NCBI GenBank assembly: GCA_937124525.1
Contig: CAKZLA010000425.1
Location: 1-19,667, forward strand
DNA from: an uncultured Desulfobacterium sp.
Lineage (GTDB): Bacteria; Desulfobacterota; Desulfobacteria; Desulfobacterales; Desulfobacteraceae
Reading direction: 5' to 3'
Length of the DNA: 19,667 nucleotides
Position numbers and translations under genes: made by a program. Below are positions 8,224-15,599 of this stretch, in pieces; within the stretch, counting starts at the first letter, position 1; each line of letters begins with the position of its first letter. The notes under the pieces were generated by a model. That model was not told the origin of the DNA. It worked only from the letters and a program-made list of their open reading frames with translations, and ran no database searches.

Positions 8224-9528
8224 TCACAAAAATTTACGAAGATATTCATACCCAGGGGTTAAGTGGCCATTATAAACAATCACCGCTTTTTTGATCTCGG
8301 GGCAAAGCCCGGACTCATCCAGGGAACTTGCATAATCCGCTTCCAGAATATTGGCCACAAAAGGCTTTAACTGATTACTGAAAAATGTGGATGAGTCATT
8401 GGGGACTTCACAGGGCAGATTATCCACTGCCAGCACCACGATGCCATCCCCTTTGTGGCCGTCGGTGACAGCCTGGGTCAGCGGATTTACCAGGTAGGCA
8501 GGTAGACCGGAATCCGTTGATTTCACATTGCACTCAATGGAGCCATGGGTATCACAGGTGATGTCGGCAATGCCGCAAAACCGGGGAGATTCCTGTTTTT
8601 CATACAGACGTTTCAGATTCTCCCAGGTGACAAACCGGGGATATTGTTTGTCCCAGTACACAGCATTAACCAGCACGCTGATGGCTGGCATATATTGTTC
8701 AAATTTACTTTCAAACCGTTCGGGGTGGTCATAATACTCCTGGAGTTCAAAGGCCTTGCCCTCTTTATTTGCCACCAGATCTTCTTCTTTAAACACAGAG
8801 ACGTAAACGGTTCTGGGATCAAAGTCACCCTTTTCCACAAATGCGTTGAGATCCCCTGGGGCAATGCGCTGGGTGGGAAGGCAATCAAAGATCTGCTGGG
8901 CGCCACCGGAGACATTGCCATATCCCAGCACACCAATAACCATGGGGCTCAACTTTGCTGGTAACCCCTGGGATTTAATGGTCTCCCCGATTTTTGAAAT
9001 ATGAACCTTGGCATCTGCAACGGAGGTGTATTGGTGGGCGGGCTTGCATGCCTTAAAAGGCGTATCAATGCCATGGTGCGCCCAATATTCTCCCATGAGA
9101 CGGAGAATATCAATGGCCCCGGCATCCCCGGCATATCGTCCAAAATAAATAAGCCTGCGATTCTTATCGTCGGTGATCTTTTCGTAATCAATGAGGGTGG
9201 CGTTGCTGTCCATAATTTTTTTCAGAAGCGGCATTCCAGATGATTGCCCCTTGATGGTGTGGGAAAAGAAAATATAGGTTTTATCGTCCAGGATTTTTTC
9301 TTCGGGAATTTCCTTTACCCCAAAGATCACCTCCCCTTTTTCCATGCCCTCACAGGCCTGTGCTCCAGCAGCTTCATAGGCATCTTCGGTGAAAAAACGT
9401 TTTTCACTTTTTTCAATGTACCCCTTGGCTCCGGTCTCTTCCAGGATCAGTTTCAGATCCTCCGGTACAATGGATGCTCTTTTTTCCCAAATATTCTTAT
9501 CTTCTGCCCGAATAAGTAACGATTTCAT
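8224..9528 (-). CDS. Lysine-ketoglutarate reductase-type saccharopine dehydrogenase
   Basis: This 434-residue protein is the LKR half of the saccharopine pathway, as found in the N-terminal part of eukaryotic LKR/SDH fusions. It would condense lysine and 2-oxoglutarate to saccharopine with a reduced nicotinamide cofactor, or run in reverse. Residues about 5-130 form the alanine-dehydrogenase/transhydrogenase-like N-terminal domain (EKRASIVPEDL; FFSHTIKGQ at 88-95 with likely substrate-site His and Lys). The Rossmann motif GYGNVSGGAQ is at 202-211. The C-terminal part continues CGIADITCDTHGSIE and DNLPCEVPNDSS, typical of LKR enzymes. GGGAG five bases before the ATG supports the start. It follows the SDH gene on the same strand after 191 bp, so the two halves are separate genes, probably co-transcribed. 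Cytoplasmic. Confidence 0.8.
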   Translation of the reverse strand: MKSLLIRAEDKNIWEKRASIVPEDLKLILEETGAKGYIEKSEKRFFTEDAYEAAGAQACEGMEKGEVIFGVKEIPEEKILDDKTYIFFSHTIKGQSSGMPLLKKIMDSNATLIDYEKITDDKNRRLIYFGRYAGDAGAIDILRLMGEYWAHHGIDTPFKACKPAHQYTSVADAKVHISKIGETIKSQGLPAKLSPMVIGVLGYGNVSGGAQQIFDCLPTQRIAPGDLNAFVEKGDFDPRTVYVSVFKEEDLVANKEGKAFELQEYYDHPERFESKFEQYMPAISVLVNAVYWDKQYPRFVTWENLKRLYEKQESPRFCGIADITCDTHGSIECNVKSTDSGLPAYLVNPLTQAVTDGHKGDGIVVLAVDNLPCEVPNDSSTFFSNQLKPFVANILEADYASSLDESGLCPEIKKAVIVYNGHLTPGYEYLRKFL

Positions 9529-9550
9529 AACATCTCCCTGATATTTAAAT

Positions 9551-9601
9551 GGGGGTCAGGTCTGGATTATGGGCCTTATTAAACCAGACAAAGACAACCC
9601 C
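9551..9601. repeat. REP-like hairpin between the two saccharopine genes
   Basis: A GGGGGTCAGGTCTGG segment starts at 9551, with GTCTGG (9560-9565) pairing with CCAGAC (9584-9589) and outer GGGG/CCCC. The GGGTCAGRT start resembles the REP-type sequences common in Desulfobacterota and recurs at 12495. It may be an mRNA-stabilising hairpin between the two cistrons. Confidence 0.35.
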
Positions 9602-9719
9602 AGAGCCATAAGTTCTCAGAACCTCTTTAAATAATCATACCCACCAAACATATTTTCAAGAGCCGGAATTAATGCCCATAAGCCAAGCCTGCCCCCTCCA
9701 CAATTGGGAATTTACCACA

Positions 9720-11042
9720 CTAAAGTATGGTTTTACGCTCAACAAATTTAATATTCAACGCTGCCAGTTCCGCCAGCACTGGTTTATATATCTGGTAATG
9801 AACCGGAATGCAAACGCCCTTTAAATCAATTTTTTCTTCGGCAATGAGCCGGGCAGAAATGGCTGCAGGCAACCCAACGGTTTTGGACATGGAGCTGTCT
9901 CCCCCGGGGGTGCCCGTGTCCATGAGTGTGGACATGGTCATCTCTTCTTTACCATCGGGATATCTCGCCACAAATTCATGGTGCTGGAGCAGCAGATCCA
10001 CCTCTCCGTCATTATAGGTCAGTTTTTCTTTTAAAATATGGGCAAACATGTCAAACACGGACACCGTCCCCAGGGTCAGGTAATCATTGCTGAACATGCC
10101 CAGCCATTCCAATTTTTTCAGGGTCAGGGAGTGTCTGGGGATTTTAAGGTAGGCAGCCACATCGCCTTTAACATCATTTCCATTACTGTGAATCATGTTG
10201 GAAATAACTTGGCAGGGAGAGGTCTCGTGCATATCAAACTTCATTTTACGATTCATGAGTCCCAGTTTTTTTAAAAATCCCCATGTTTCACAATACCCAA
10301 CATTCCTTAAGGTGCCACGATAAATATTCTGGGCCGTGGGAATATCATACAGCTTTAAATAGGGAAGCGAATCCCGATTCACATAGGCTTCAAACACCCC
10401 GGAACCGGGAATATCCGTGAGCCAGTAGTGTTCAAACAAGTCACAGCCTGGCACGTCCATAACCTTCCCATCCTCCAGGTATCTGCCATCATTACCCGCG
10501 GCAAGTAAGGCCCCTTCCGGACTCCAGGAAAATTTGTAACCAAGGGGGTTGTTATTATTTGCCATGGCTGGCAATCCACCGCAATAGGAGTGAAATGTGG
10601 TCACCTCACCACCGGCGGCCTTTATTTCATCAATGGTTTTCATGGCAGCCATGTGATCAATACCCGGATCCACCCCCACCTCATTAAGAAAAATCAATCC
10701 TTTCTCTTTGGCAGCAGCATCAAGGGCCTGCATCTCCTCTTTAACATAGGAAGCTGTTACCAGATGTTTTTTATGTTCAAGACACAGCCTTGCGATTTTG
10801 GGATGAAAAATCCAGGGAAGCAGACTGACGACAATGTCTGCCCTGGACACGGTCTCGTTGAGTTGGGCCGTATCCTGGACATCCATGGCAATGGCCCGGC
10901 CCGAAGGATGCCCCTCAATCAGTGCTTCTGCCCTGCTTTGCAATTGATCTGCAAGCACGACTTCAATATCTTCCTGGGCCAACAAATATCGTACAAGGGG
11001 ACGTGCCACAAGGCCTGCGCCTAATACCAGAATCTGCTTCAT
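9720..11042 (-). CDS. Saccharopine dehydrogenase (glutamate-forming type)
   Basis: This 440-residue enzyme corresponds to the SDH half of LKR/SDH. It would oxidise saccharopine to glutamate plus 2-aminoadipate semialdehyde with NAD(P)+. The N-terminal Rossmann motif is GAGLVA at residues 8-13. FLNEVGVDPGIDHM (118-131) and HSYCGGLPAMANNNNPLGYK (151-170) are hallmark saccharopine dehydrogenase segments. I choose the start at 11042 because GGAGG lies just upstream. An in-frame ATG at 11102 would lie inside the putative promoter and operator. The stop codon (9720-9722) is TAG, the only terminal TAG in the window, in an organism that decodes TAG as pyrrolysine. Read-through would add 17 residues up to a TAA at 9669-9671. 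An operator shared with the methyltransferase operon lies 20 bp upstream of the start. Confidence 0.85.
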   Translation of the reverse strand: MKQILVLGAGLVARPLVRYLLAQEDIEVVLADQLQSRAEALIEGHPSGRAIAMDVQDTAQLNETVSRADIVVSLLPWIFHPKIARLCLEHKKHLVTASYVKEEMQALDAAAKEKGLIFLNEVGVDPGIDHMAAMKTIDEIKAAGGEVTTFHSYCGGLPAMANNNNPLGYKFSWSPEGALLAAGNDGRYLEDGKVMDVPGCDLFEHYWLTDIPGSGVFEAYVNRDSLPYLKLYDIPTAQNIYRGTLRNVGYCETWGFLKKLGLMNRKMKFDMHETSPCQVISNMIHSNGNDVKGDVAAYLKIPRHSLTLKKLEWLGMFSNDYLTLGTVSVFDMFAHILKEKLTYNDGEVDLLLQHHEFVARYPDGKEEMTMSTLMDTGTPGGDSSMSKTVGLPAAISARLIAEEKIDLKGVCIPVHYQIYKPVLAELAALNIKFVERKTIL

Positions 11043-11061
11043 TTTGCCTCCGAATTTTAAT

Positions 11062-11081
11062 GTTGCTACTATTGAGGCAAC
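11062..11081 (-). promoter_or_regulatory. Operator site 3 (shared 20-bp inverted repeat) of the saccharopine operon
   Basis: On the minus strand it reads GTTGCCTCAATAGTAGCAAC. It matches sites 12399-12418 and 12587-12606 under the consensus GTTRCYYYAAWRGTRGYAAC, with 6-bp arms GTTRCY/RGYAAC and an 8-bp spacer. It lies between a possible -10 (11083-11088) and the start codon, a position suited to repression. Confidence 0.75.
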
Positions 11082-11082
11082 A

Positions 11083-11109
11083 CTAATACAGCCCTTCCCC
11101 ATGTGTCAA
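11083..11109 (-). promoter_or_regulatory. Possible sigma-70 promoter of the saccharopine dehydrogenase gene
   Basis: On the minus strand TTGACA (11109-11104) is followed by TATTAG (11088-11083) with a 15-bp spacer, shorter than ideal. The operator starts 1 bp downstream. The same order of TTGACA, -10 and operator occurs at the methyltransferase operon, which supports the call. Confidence 0.45.
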
Positions 11110-11160
11110 CTATTTTTTGGATTTGCTTCTAATTTCTTTGCCCCGATATTCAAAGTAGCA

Positions 11161-11203
11161 ATTAAAAATAAAAAAAACCGCCCATACATGTGTATGTAAC
11201 GGC
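11161..11203 (-). terminator. Intrinsic terminator downstream of the TrmB-like gene
   Basis: On the minus strand a hairpin has the core CATACA-CA-TGTATG (complement of 11083+100 region, 11183-11196) with an outer GCC/GGC pair at 11201-11203 and 11180-11182. It is followed by a run of seven T, then A and T-rich sequence (11177 down to 11161). It lies between the regulator gene and the saccharopine dehydrogenase promoter and would separate their transcription. Confidence 0.55.
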
Positions 11204-11275
11204 CTTTTCATTAACTCTTCGGTCTAACACTACAGCGACACTTTCATGATCCATCCTGTTAGGATTTAGATAGAT

Positions 11276-11413
11276 GAGTCTGTTGATTTAAAGGCGATTT
11301 CAGTCTGATTCGATTTTATTATCACAAGATATAGTGATTAACTGAACCAACATACATGATATAGACAGTACTGATACCTGAAATATGAAAATAGCGACTT
11401 AATCAACAGGCTC
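11276..11413. mobile_element. 138-bp MITE-like element with terminal inverted repeats and 6-bp target duplication
   Basis: The ends are GAGTCTGTTGATT (11276-11288) and AATCAACAGGCTC (11401-11413), inverted copies with one mismatch. They are flanked by the direct repeat ATAGAT at 11270-11275 and 11414-11419. The inside has no ORF but contains a small hairpin (ATCAC/GTGAT near 11321-11338). Length, inverted ends and target duplication together fit a non-autonomous miniature element. No transposase is in the window, so the parent family is not assigned. Confidence 0.65.
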
Positions 11414-11489
11414 ATAGATTATGAATAGATTTGCGTTATCACTTCCACAGCGGTCCTTAGCCATCATGCATGCATGAAAAAAAGTAAAC

Positions 11490-12278
11490 TCAAATATCTT
11501 TCTGGATCAGGCGATAAAGAACCTTGTCAGCATCCGACAGAGGCTGCTTGAGCTCTTCAATCTTATGAAGAAAGTAATGGAAAAAATCGTGACGAAGGCT
11601 ATCTCTCCCGGAAATAACAAACCAGTCATTTCTACCCCAGTTGAGCACAGAATTGACTTCATCTCCTGCCACAAACATGCCGCAAAGCATCTCTTTGCGG
11701 TCCACAACAATATCAAAATAGCGATGTTCCGGCCCCGGTTCATCAGTCTTCGTCTGGGGATGGATCACCTGAATTTCAAACATCTTCTCCACCGGTGCCA
11801 TAGAAATGTATTTTACCTGGACCCCCCGAAGCTCGGCGGCCTTTAAAGGTTCATCAAGATGCATCCCCTCTTTGGGAGAGATCCGGACATAAATCTCATC
11901 CCGGGCCGCACCAATCATCTCCTTTGCTTTACCCATGGCCGCCACATGCCCTTTAATTCTCCAGATCACATCACTTCCGGCCTCTTTTTCTGCATCTTTC
12001 AAATCGGTCTCCAGGGCCGACAGGGCCGACTCATGGTCATGGCGAAGCCGTTGAACCAACTCTCCAGAGGGGATGGGCGTATACATACCCCGACTGGACT
12101 CCACCGCAAACCCCTTGGATTTCAGGGTGCGGAGGACATCATAAATCCTTGCCCTGGGAATTCCGGAGTTACGGCTTAATTGAGATCCATTCACAGGATG
12201 ATCTCCCAGCAGCGATTTATATGCCGTTATGACATACTTAGAAAGCCCCACGTTCAATTCCGTAATATCTTTATTCAT
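11490..12278 (-). CDS. TrmB-family transcriptional regulator
   Basis: The 262-residue protein has an N-terminal winged helix (about residues 8-75) with the typical TrmB recognition segment GIPRARIYDVLRTLKSKGFA at 39-58. A short helical linker (SALETDLKDAEKEAG) and a C-terminal TrmB-type effector domain (about 100-262) follow. Proteins of this family bind inverted repeats and respond to small ligands, often sugars in archaea. The C-terminal part looks closer to the phospholipase-D-like effector fold seen in many such regulators; the ligand is unknown. GGGGAG eight bases before the ATG supports the start. It is divergent from the methyltransferase operon, and three copies of a 20-bp inverted repeat lie at its own upstream region and at the two adjacent operons. 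It is the best candidate to bind them. Confidence 0.8.
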   Translation of the reverse strand: MNKDITELNVGLSKYVITAYKSLLGDHPVNGSQLSRNSGIPRARIYDVLRTLKSKGFAVESSRGMYTPIPSGELVQRLRHDHESALSALETDLKDAEKEAGSDVIWRIKGHVAAMGKAKEMIGAARDEIYVRISPKEGMHLDEPLKAAELRGVQVKYISMAPVEKMFEIQVIHPQTKTDEPGPEHRYFDIVVDRKEMLCGMFVAGDEVNSVLNWGRNDWFVISGRDSLRHDFFHYFLHKIEELKQPLSDADKVLYRLIQKDI

Positions 12279-12398
12279 TTATAATTCTCCCCAAAGCCCA
12301 TGATAGAAGGCGATATTTATCAAAAAAACAGAACCCAGGATGTTGCCGTCCTTTAAAATTCTACACAACTTGGTATGGTATTTTTCGGTCCCTTAAGA

Positions 12399-12418
12399 GT
12401 TACTCTAAAAGTAGTAAC
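12399..12418 (+). promoter_or_regulatory. Operator site 1 (shared 20-bp inverted repeat) in the divergent intergenic region
   Basis: The sequence is GTTACTCTAAAAGTAGTAAC, arms GTTACT/AGTAAC perfect, 121 bp upstream of the TrmB-like start and 238 bp upstream of the methyltransferase operon. A degenerate further copy with an intact left arm begins at 12449. It could mediate autoregulation. Confidence 0.7.
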
Positions 12419-12494
12419 ATTTTCCCAGGGGCGTTTCAAGTGTTATTTGTTACTCAATCTACAATCAAGTTTTTAGGATATTTTTGCGAGAACA

Positions 12495-12522
12495 GGGTCA
12501 GATTTGTGCTTTATACTGACCC
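12495..12522. repeat. REP-like inverted repeat
   Basis: GGGTCAG (12495-12501) and CTGACCC (12516-12522) are perfect 7-bp arms around a 14-base loop. The GGGTCAGAT start resembles the element at 9551. It sits between operators 1 and 2 and could instead be a protein-binding site. Confidence 0.35.
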
Positions 12523-12533
12523 GTATGACTGAA

Positions 12534-12547
12534 AATCAAGCTTGATT
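12534..12547. promoter_or_regulatory. 14-bp perfect palindrome upstream of the methyltransferase promoter
   Basis: AATCAAGCTTGATT is a perfect palindrome ending six bases before the -35 box. The half AATCAAG recurs at about 12463-12469. The position suits an activator site distinct from the shared operator. Confidence 0.35.
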
Positions 12548-12553
12548 ATTCCC

Positions 12554-12583
12554 TTGACAGGGAAAGCAAACCATTGATATAAA
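12554..12583 (+). promoter_or_regulatory. Sigma-70-like promoter of the methyltransferase operon
   Basis: TTGACA (12554-12559) and TATAAA (12578-12583) are separated by 18 bp. Operator site 2 begins three bases after the -10 box and covers the expected transcription start. The untranslated leader would be about 65 nt. Confidence 0.6.
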
Positions 12584-12586
12584 CCT

Positions 12587-12606
12587 GTTACCCTAATGGT
12601 GGCAAC
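12587..12606 (+). promoter_or_regulatory. Operator site 2 (shared 20-bp inverted repeat) of the methyltransferase operon
   Basis: The sequence is GTTACCCTAATGGTGGCAAC, matching sites 1 and 3 under one consensus. It overlaps the predicted transcription start, so a bound regulator should block transcription until an inducer releases it. Confidence 0.75.
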
Positions 12607-12655
12607 ACTTACAAATTAAGTCGGGTCGACTATTAACAAAAAAGCAAGGGGACCA

Positions 12656-14080
12656 ATGCCAATGGCAGCTGTCACACCGTCACTTCATCTGTTAAAAACC
12701 GAACAGATCCAACAGATCCATCAACAATCCCTGGATATTCTGTCCGCCACGGGGATACAGGTGAATTCCCCCAAAGCGGTGGAGCTATTTGCCAAATTTT
12801 CCTGTCGCATTGAAAACAACAACCAGGTCTTCATCGAAGAAGAACTGGTGCAATGGGCCCTGGATCAGGCACCATCCAGCATTAACATCCATAACCGTAC
12901 CGGAGAGCAGCGGTTTGTGCTGGGGGATCTTTCCCAGGATTCCACCCGTTTTGGAGTGGGGGTAACCAATCTCCACTACCAGGACCCTTTAACAGACCAG
13001 ACCACCCCCTTTTCCATTAAACATATGGAAACAGCGGTGCGTCTGGGGGATGCCCTGGAACAGTTTGATGTGATCTCCACTCCGGGCATTGCCCAGGATC
13101 TGGATCCGAGAAACGCCGATCTTTTCTCCAGCCTTGCCATGCTGGCCAATACCACCAAACCCCTGGTGCTGCTCATGTCGGAAAGCAACTGCTTTGAACC
13201 GACCCTGGATATGATGGAATCCCTCCATGGAAACCTGGCAGAAAACCCCTTTGTGATTCCCTATTTCAATCCCATCACCCCCTTGGTACTCAACCAAGAG
13301 ACCGTCGAAAAAATTCTGGTCACCGTGGACCGGGGCCTGCCTTTTATCTATAACAATTATGGGATGTCCGGGGCAACGGCCCCCATCACCCCGGGGGGGA
13401 CCCTGGCGCTTCTCAACGCGGAGCTTCTGGCGGGCATCGTTTTTGCCCAGATCGTCAAAAAGGGTACGCCCATCATCGCCGGAAACCTGCCAGCAGGCTT
13501 TGACATGAAAAACATGATGAGTGTTTACACCCCCCATACCATGCTCATCAATCTTGCCTGCGCTGAGATGATGAACCATTATAAAATCCCCCACTCCGGA
13601 ACCTCGGGAAGTGGACCCGGATGGGGACCAGATCTCCTGGCAAGCGGCACCTTCTGGATGAATCATCTCACAAGTATCATGGGCAAGGTGGGTCTTGCTC
13701 CCTTTGTGGGTGGCAACTTTGACTCCATGGCCTTCAGCCCGGCGGCCGTAGTATATGCCAACGAGGTGATCCGTCTCTCCCGCATCTTTAACCAGGGCTT
13801 TTCCATTGACCCTGAAACGGTGAACCTGGCTGAAATAAACGCCATGGGATCCGCAGGAAATTACCTGGCGGCCCCCTCCACGGGGAAACACTTCCGAGAA
13901 TTTCGGTTTGAAAGCCCCATCTGGCCGGGACATACCCTGGACCAATGGCAGGTCAATCAATGCCCGGATGCCGGAAAACTGTTGCGGGAATATACCCATC
14001 AGATGATTGAAACACTTACCCCGCCCGATGACCATGACGAACTCATAGACCGGGGAAAACAATTTATTGCAGCATATTGA
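12656..14080 (+). CDS. MttB-superfamily methyltransferase without pyrrolysine
   Basis: The 474-residue protein belongs to the trimethylamine methyltransferase superfamily (COG5598, TIM-barrel), slightly shorter than true MttB. Motifs shared with the next gene include the APITPGGTLALLNAELLAGI and QIVKKGTPIIAG region. Where MttB has VAGG-Pyl-GDSK, this protein has GTSG-Ser-GPGW (Ser319 in an ungapped alignment), and no TAG occurs. Pyl-lacking relatives such as MtgB demethylate quaternary amines (glycine betaine, proline betaine, carnitine) and pass the methyl to a corrinoid protein. The substrate here is unknown. AAGGGGA at 12646-12652 is only 3 bases from ATG 12656 and 9 from an in-frame ATG at 12662, so the latter may be the true start. 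It is the first gene of the operon, 34 bp before mttB. Confidence 0.85.
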   Translation: MPMAAVTPSLHLLKTEQIQQIHQQSLDILSATGIQVNSPKAVELFAKFSCRIENNNQVFIEEELVQWALDQAPSSINIHNRTGEQRFVLGDLSQDSTRFGVGVTNLHYQDPLTDQTTPFSIKHMETAVRLGDALEQFDVISTPGIAQDLDPRNADLFSSLAMLANTTKPLVLLMSESNCFEPTLDMMESLHGNLAENPFVIPYFNPITPLVLNQETVEKILVTVDRGLPFIYNNYGMSGATAPITPGGTLALLNAELLAGIVFAQIVKKGTPIIAGNLPAGFDMKNMMSVYTPHTMLINLACAEMMNHYKIPHSGTSGSGPGWGPDLLASGTFWMNHLTSIMGKVGLAPFVGGNFDSMAFSPAAVVYANEVIRLSRIFNQGFSIDPETVNLAEINAMGSAGNYLAAPSTGKHFREFRFESPIWPGHTLDQWQVNQCPDAGKLLREYTHQMIETLTPPDDHDELIDRGKQFIAAY

Positions 14081-14114
14081 AAAAATTGACTTAAACCTAA
14101 AGGAATGATTTCCT

Positions 14115-15599
14115 ATGAAACGAAACTTACACGCCGGAAGACTTTTGGGTTCCGGGCTGAGTCTCAACATCCTCACCGAGGATGAGCTGGAAGAGATTCA
14201 TCTGGGAACCTTGGAGGTTCTGGCTGAAACAGGTGTGTTTGTGGAGGACCACGAGGCACTTGATCGCTTTGCACAAGGCGGTGCCCATGTGAACCGTGAC
14301 ACCCGCATGGTGAAAATCCCCCCCCATGTGGTGGAAGATGCCATTAGATGGGCCCCCTCCAAAGTGGTATTGCACGGCCGGGACCCAAAACATGACATTG
14401 TACTTGAAAGCACAAGGGTTCATTTCACCAATTTCAGTGAGGGGGTGATGATCAACGACCCCTACACCGGAGAGAACCGCCCCCCCTTTAAAAAGGATGT
14501 GGTGGATTCTGCAAAGGTAATTGATTATCTTGAAGAGATCGATTTTTGTGAAAAGGCCCTGGGTGCCCATGATGTAAACCAGGACAGTGTTGCCCTGCAC
14601 AATGCCGAAGCCTATCTCACCAACACCACCAAGCATTGCGCCTTTGGCCCGGTGAACGGCAAATTCTTAAATAAAATAATCGACATGGGAAAAGCCATTG
14701 CCGGAGGCGAGGAGGCCTTTGAAAAACGCAGACTGGTCTCATTCACCACCTGCCCGGTGAGCCCCTTGAAACTCATTGCAGACTGCTGTGAGATCATCAT
14801 GGAGTCGGCCAAAAACAATGTGGTCTGCAACATTCTCTCCATGGCCATGGCCGGCGGCACCTCTCCGGTGACCCTGGCCGGTACCCTGGTGAACCACAAT
14901 GCAGAGATCCTGGCTGGCATCACCCTGGCCCAGCTCACACGACGGGGCACCCCGGTGATCTACGGCAGCTCCACAACGGCCATGGATTTAAAACTTGCCG
15001 CTGCCACCGTGGGGACACCGGAATGTGCCCTCATCAGCGGAGCTGTGGCAAGACTTGCACGCTACTATGCGCTTCCGAGCTATGTCGCCGGTGGTTAGGG
15101 CGACAGCAAAATATCTGATACCCAGACAGGCCATGAAAAAACATTAACCGGACTGATACCCGCATTGGCAGGTGCCAATATGATATACGGTCTGGGGATG
15201 CTGGAAAGCGGCATCACCTTTGATTATGGCCAACTGGTTCTGGATTGCGAATTCGCACGGATGATCAAACATACGGTGCAGGGAATACCGGTGAATGATG
15301 AAACCCTTGCCCTGGATGCTGTCAAGGAGACAGGCCCCGGCGGAGATTACCTCATGAACCCCCACACCTTTAAATGGATGAGAAGCCAGTCCAGAGCAGA
15401 AATAATTGATCGAAAAATGCGTGGGGCCTGGGAAAAAGCCGGTGCCACCACGGCCTATGAACGGGCCATAATAAAAGTCAAAACCATAATTGAAAATCAT
15501 CAGCCCACCCCCCTGCCAGACGATGTTCTGGCCACCATTCGGTCCATTGTGACGGACACGGAACGGGAGATGGGCATTTTTAATGGAGACAACACATGA
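14115..15599 (+). CDS. mttB: Trimethylamine:corrinoid methyltransferase with in-frame TAG (pyrrolysine)
   Basis: This is one gene of 494 residues if the TAG at 15096-15098 is decoded as pyrrolysine (residue 328). The frame upstream (327 residues) and downstream (to TGA 15597-15599) is continuous. Homology runs across the TAG: PSYVAGG-Pyl-GDSKISDTQT matches the Pyl site of MttB, and the total equals the known MttB length of about 495. It transfers a methyl group from trimethylamine to the Co(I) of a corrinoid protein, leaving dimethylamine, with Pyl orienting the amine in a TIM-barrel. It contains TCPVSPLKLIADCCEI and AGTLVNHNAEILAGITLAQL, conserved in the family. The start has AGGA with a 10-base spacer. 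It overlaps mtbB by ATGA, indicating translational coupling. Cytoplasmic. Confidence 0.93.

Noticed and set aside
11043..11102. Longer start of saccharopine dehydrogenase at 11102
   Set aside because: It would place the operator and -10 inside the coding sequence, whereas GGAGG precedes the ATG at 11042 and the Rossmann motif starts right after it.
12390..12440. Possible tRNA-Pyl: a CTCTAAA-like loop in a stem
   Set aside because: No acceptor or T-arm pairing fits, and the same 20-bp pattern recurs at two other promoters, so it is better explained as an operator.
12989..14176. 395-codon ORF on the minus strand opposite the first methyltransferase gene
   Set aside because: It is antisense to a clear MttB-family gene, has no recognisable motif, and similar long antisense frames occur opposite other genes here.
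15096..15098. mttB as a pseudogene broken by a nonsense codon
   Set aside because: The TAG sits at the known Pyl position, homology continues in frame after it, and the neighbouring mtbB shows the same feature at its own Pyl site.
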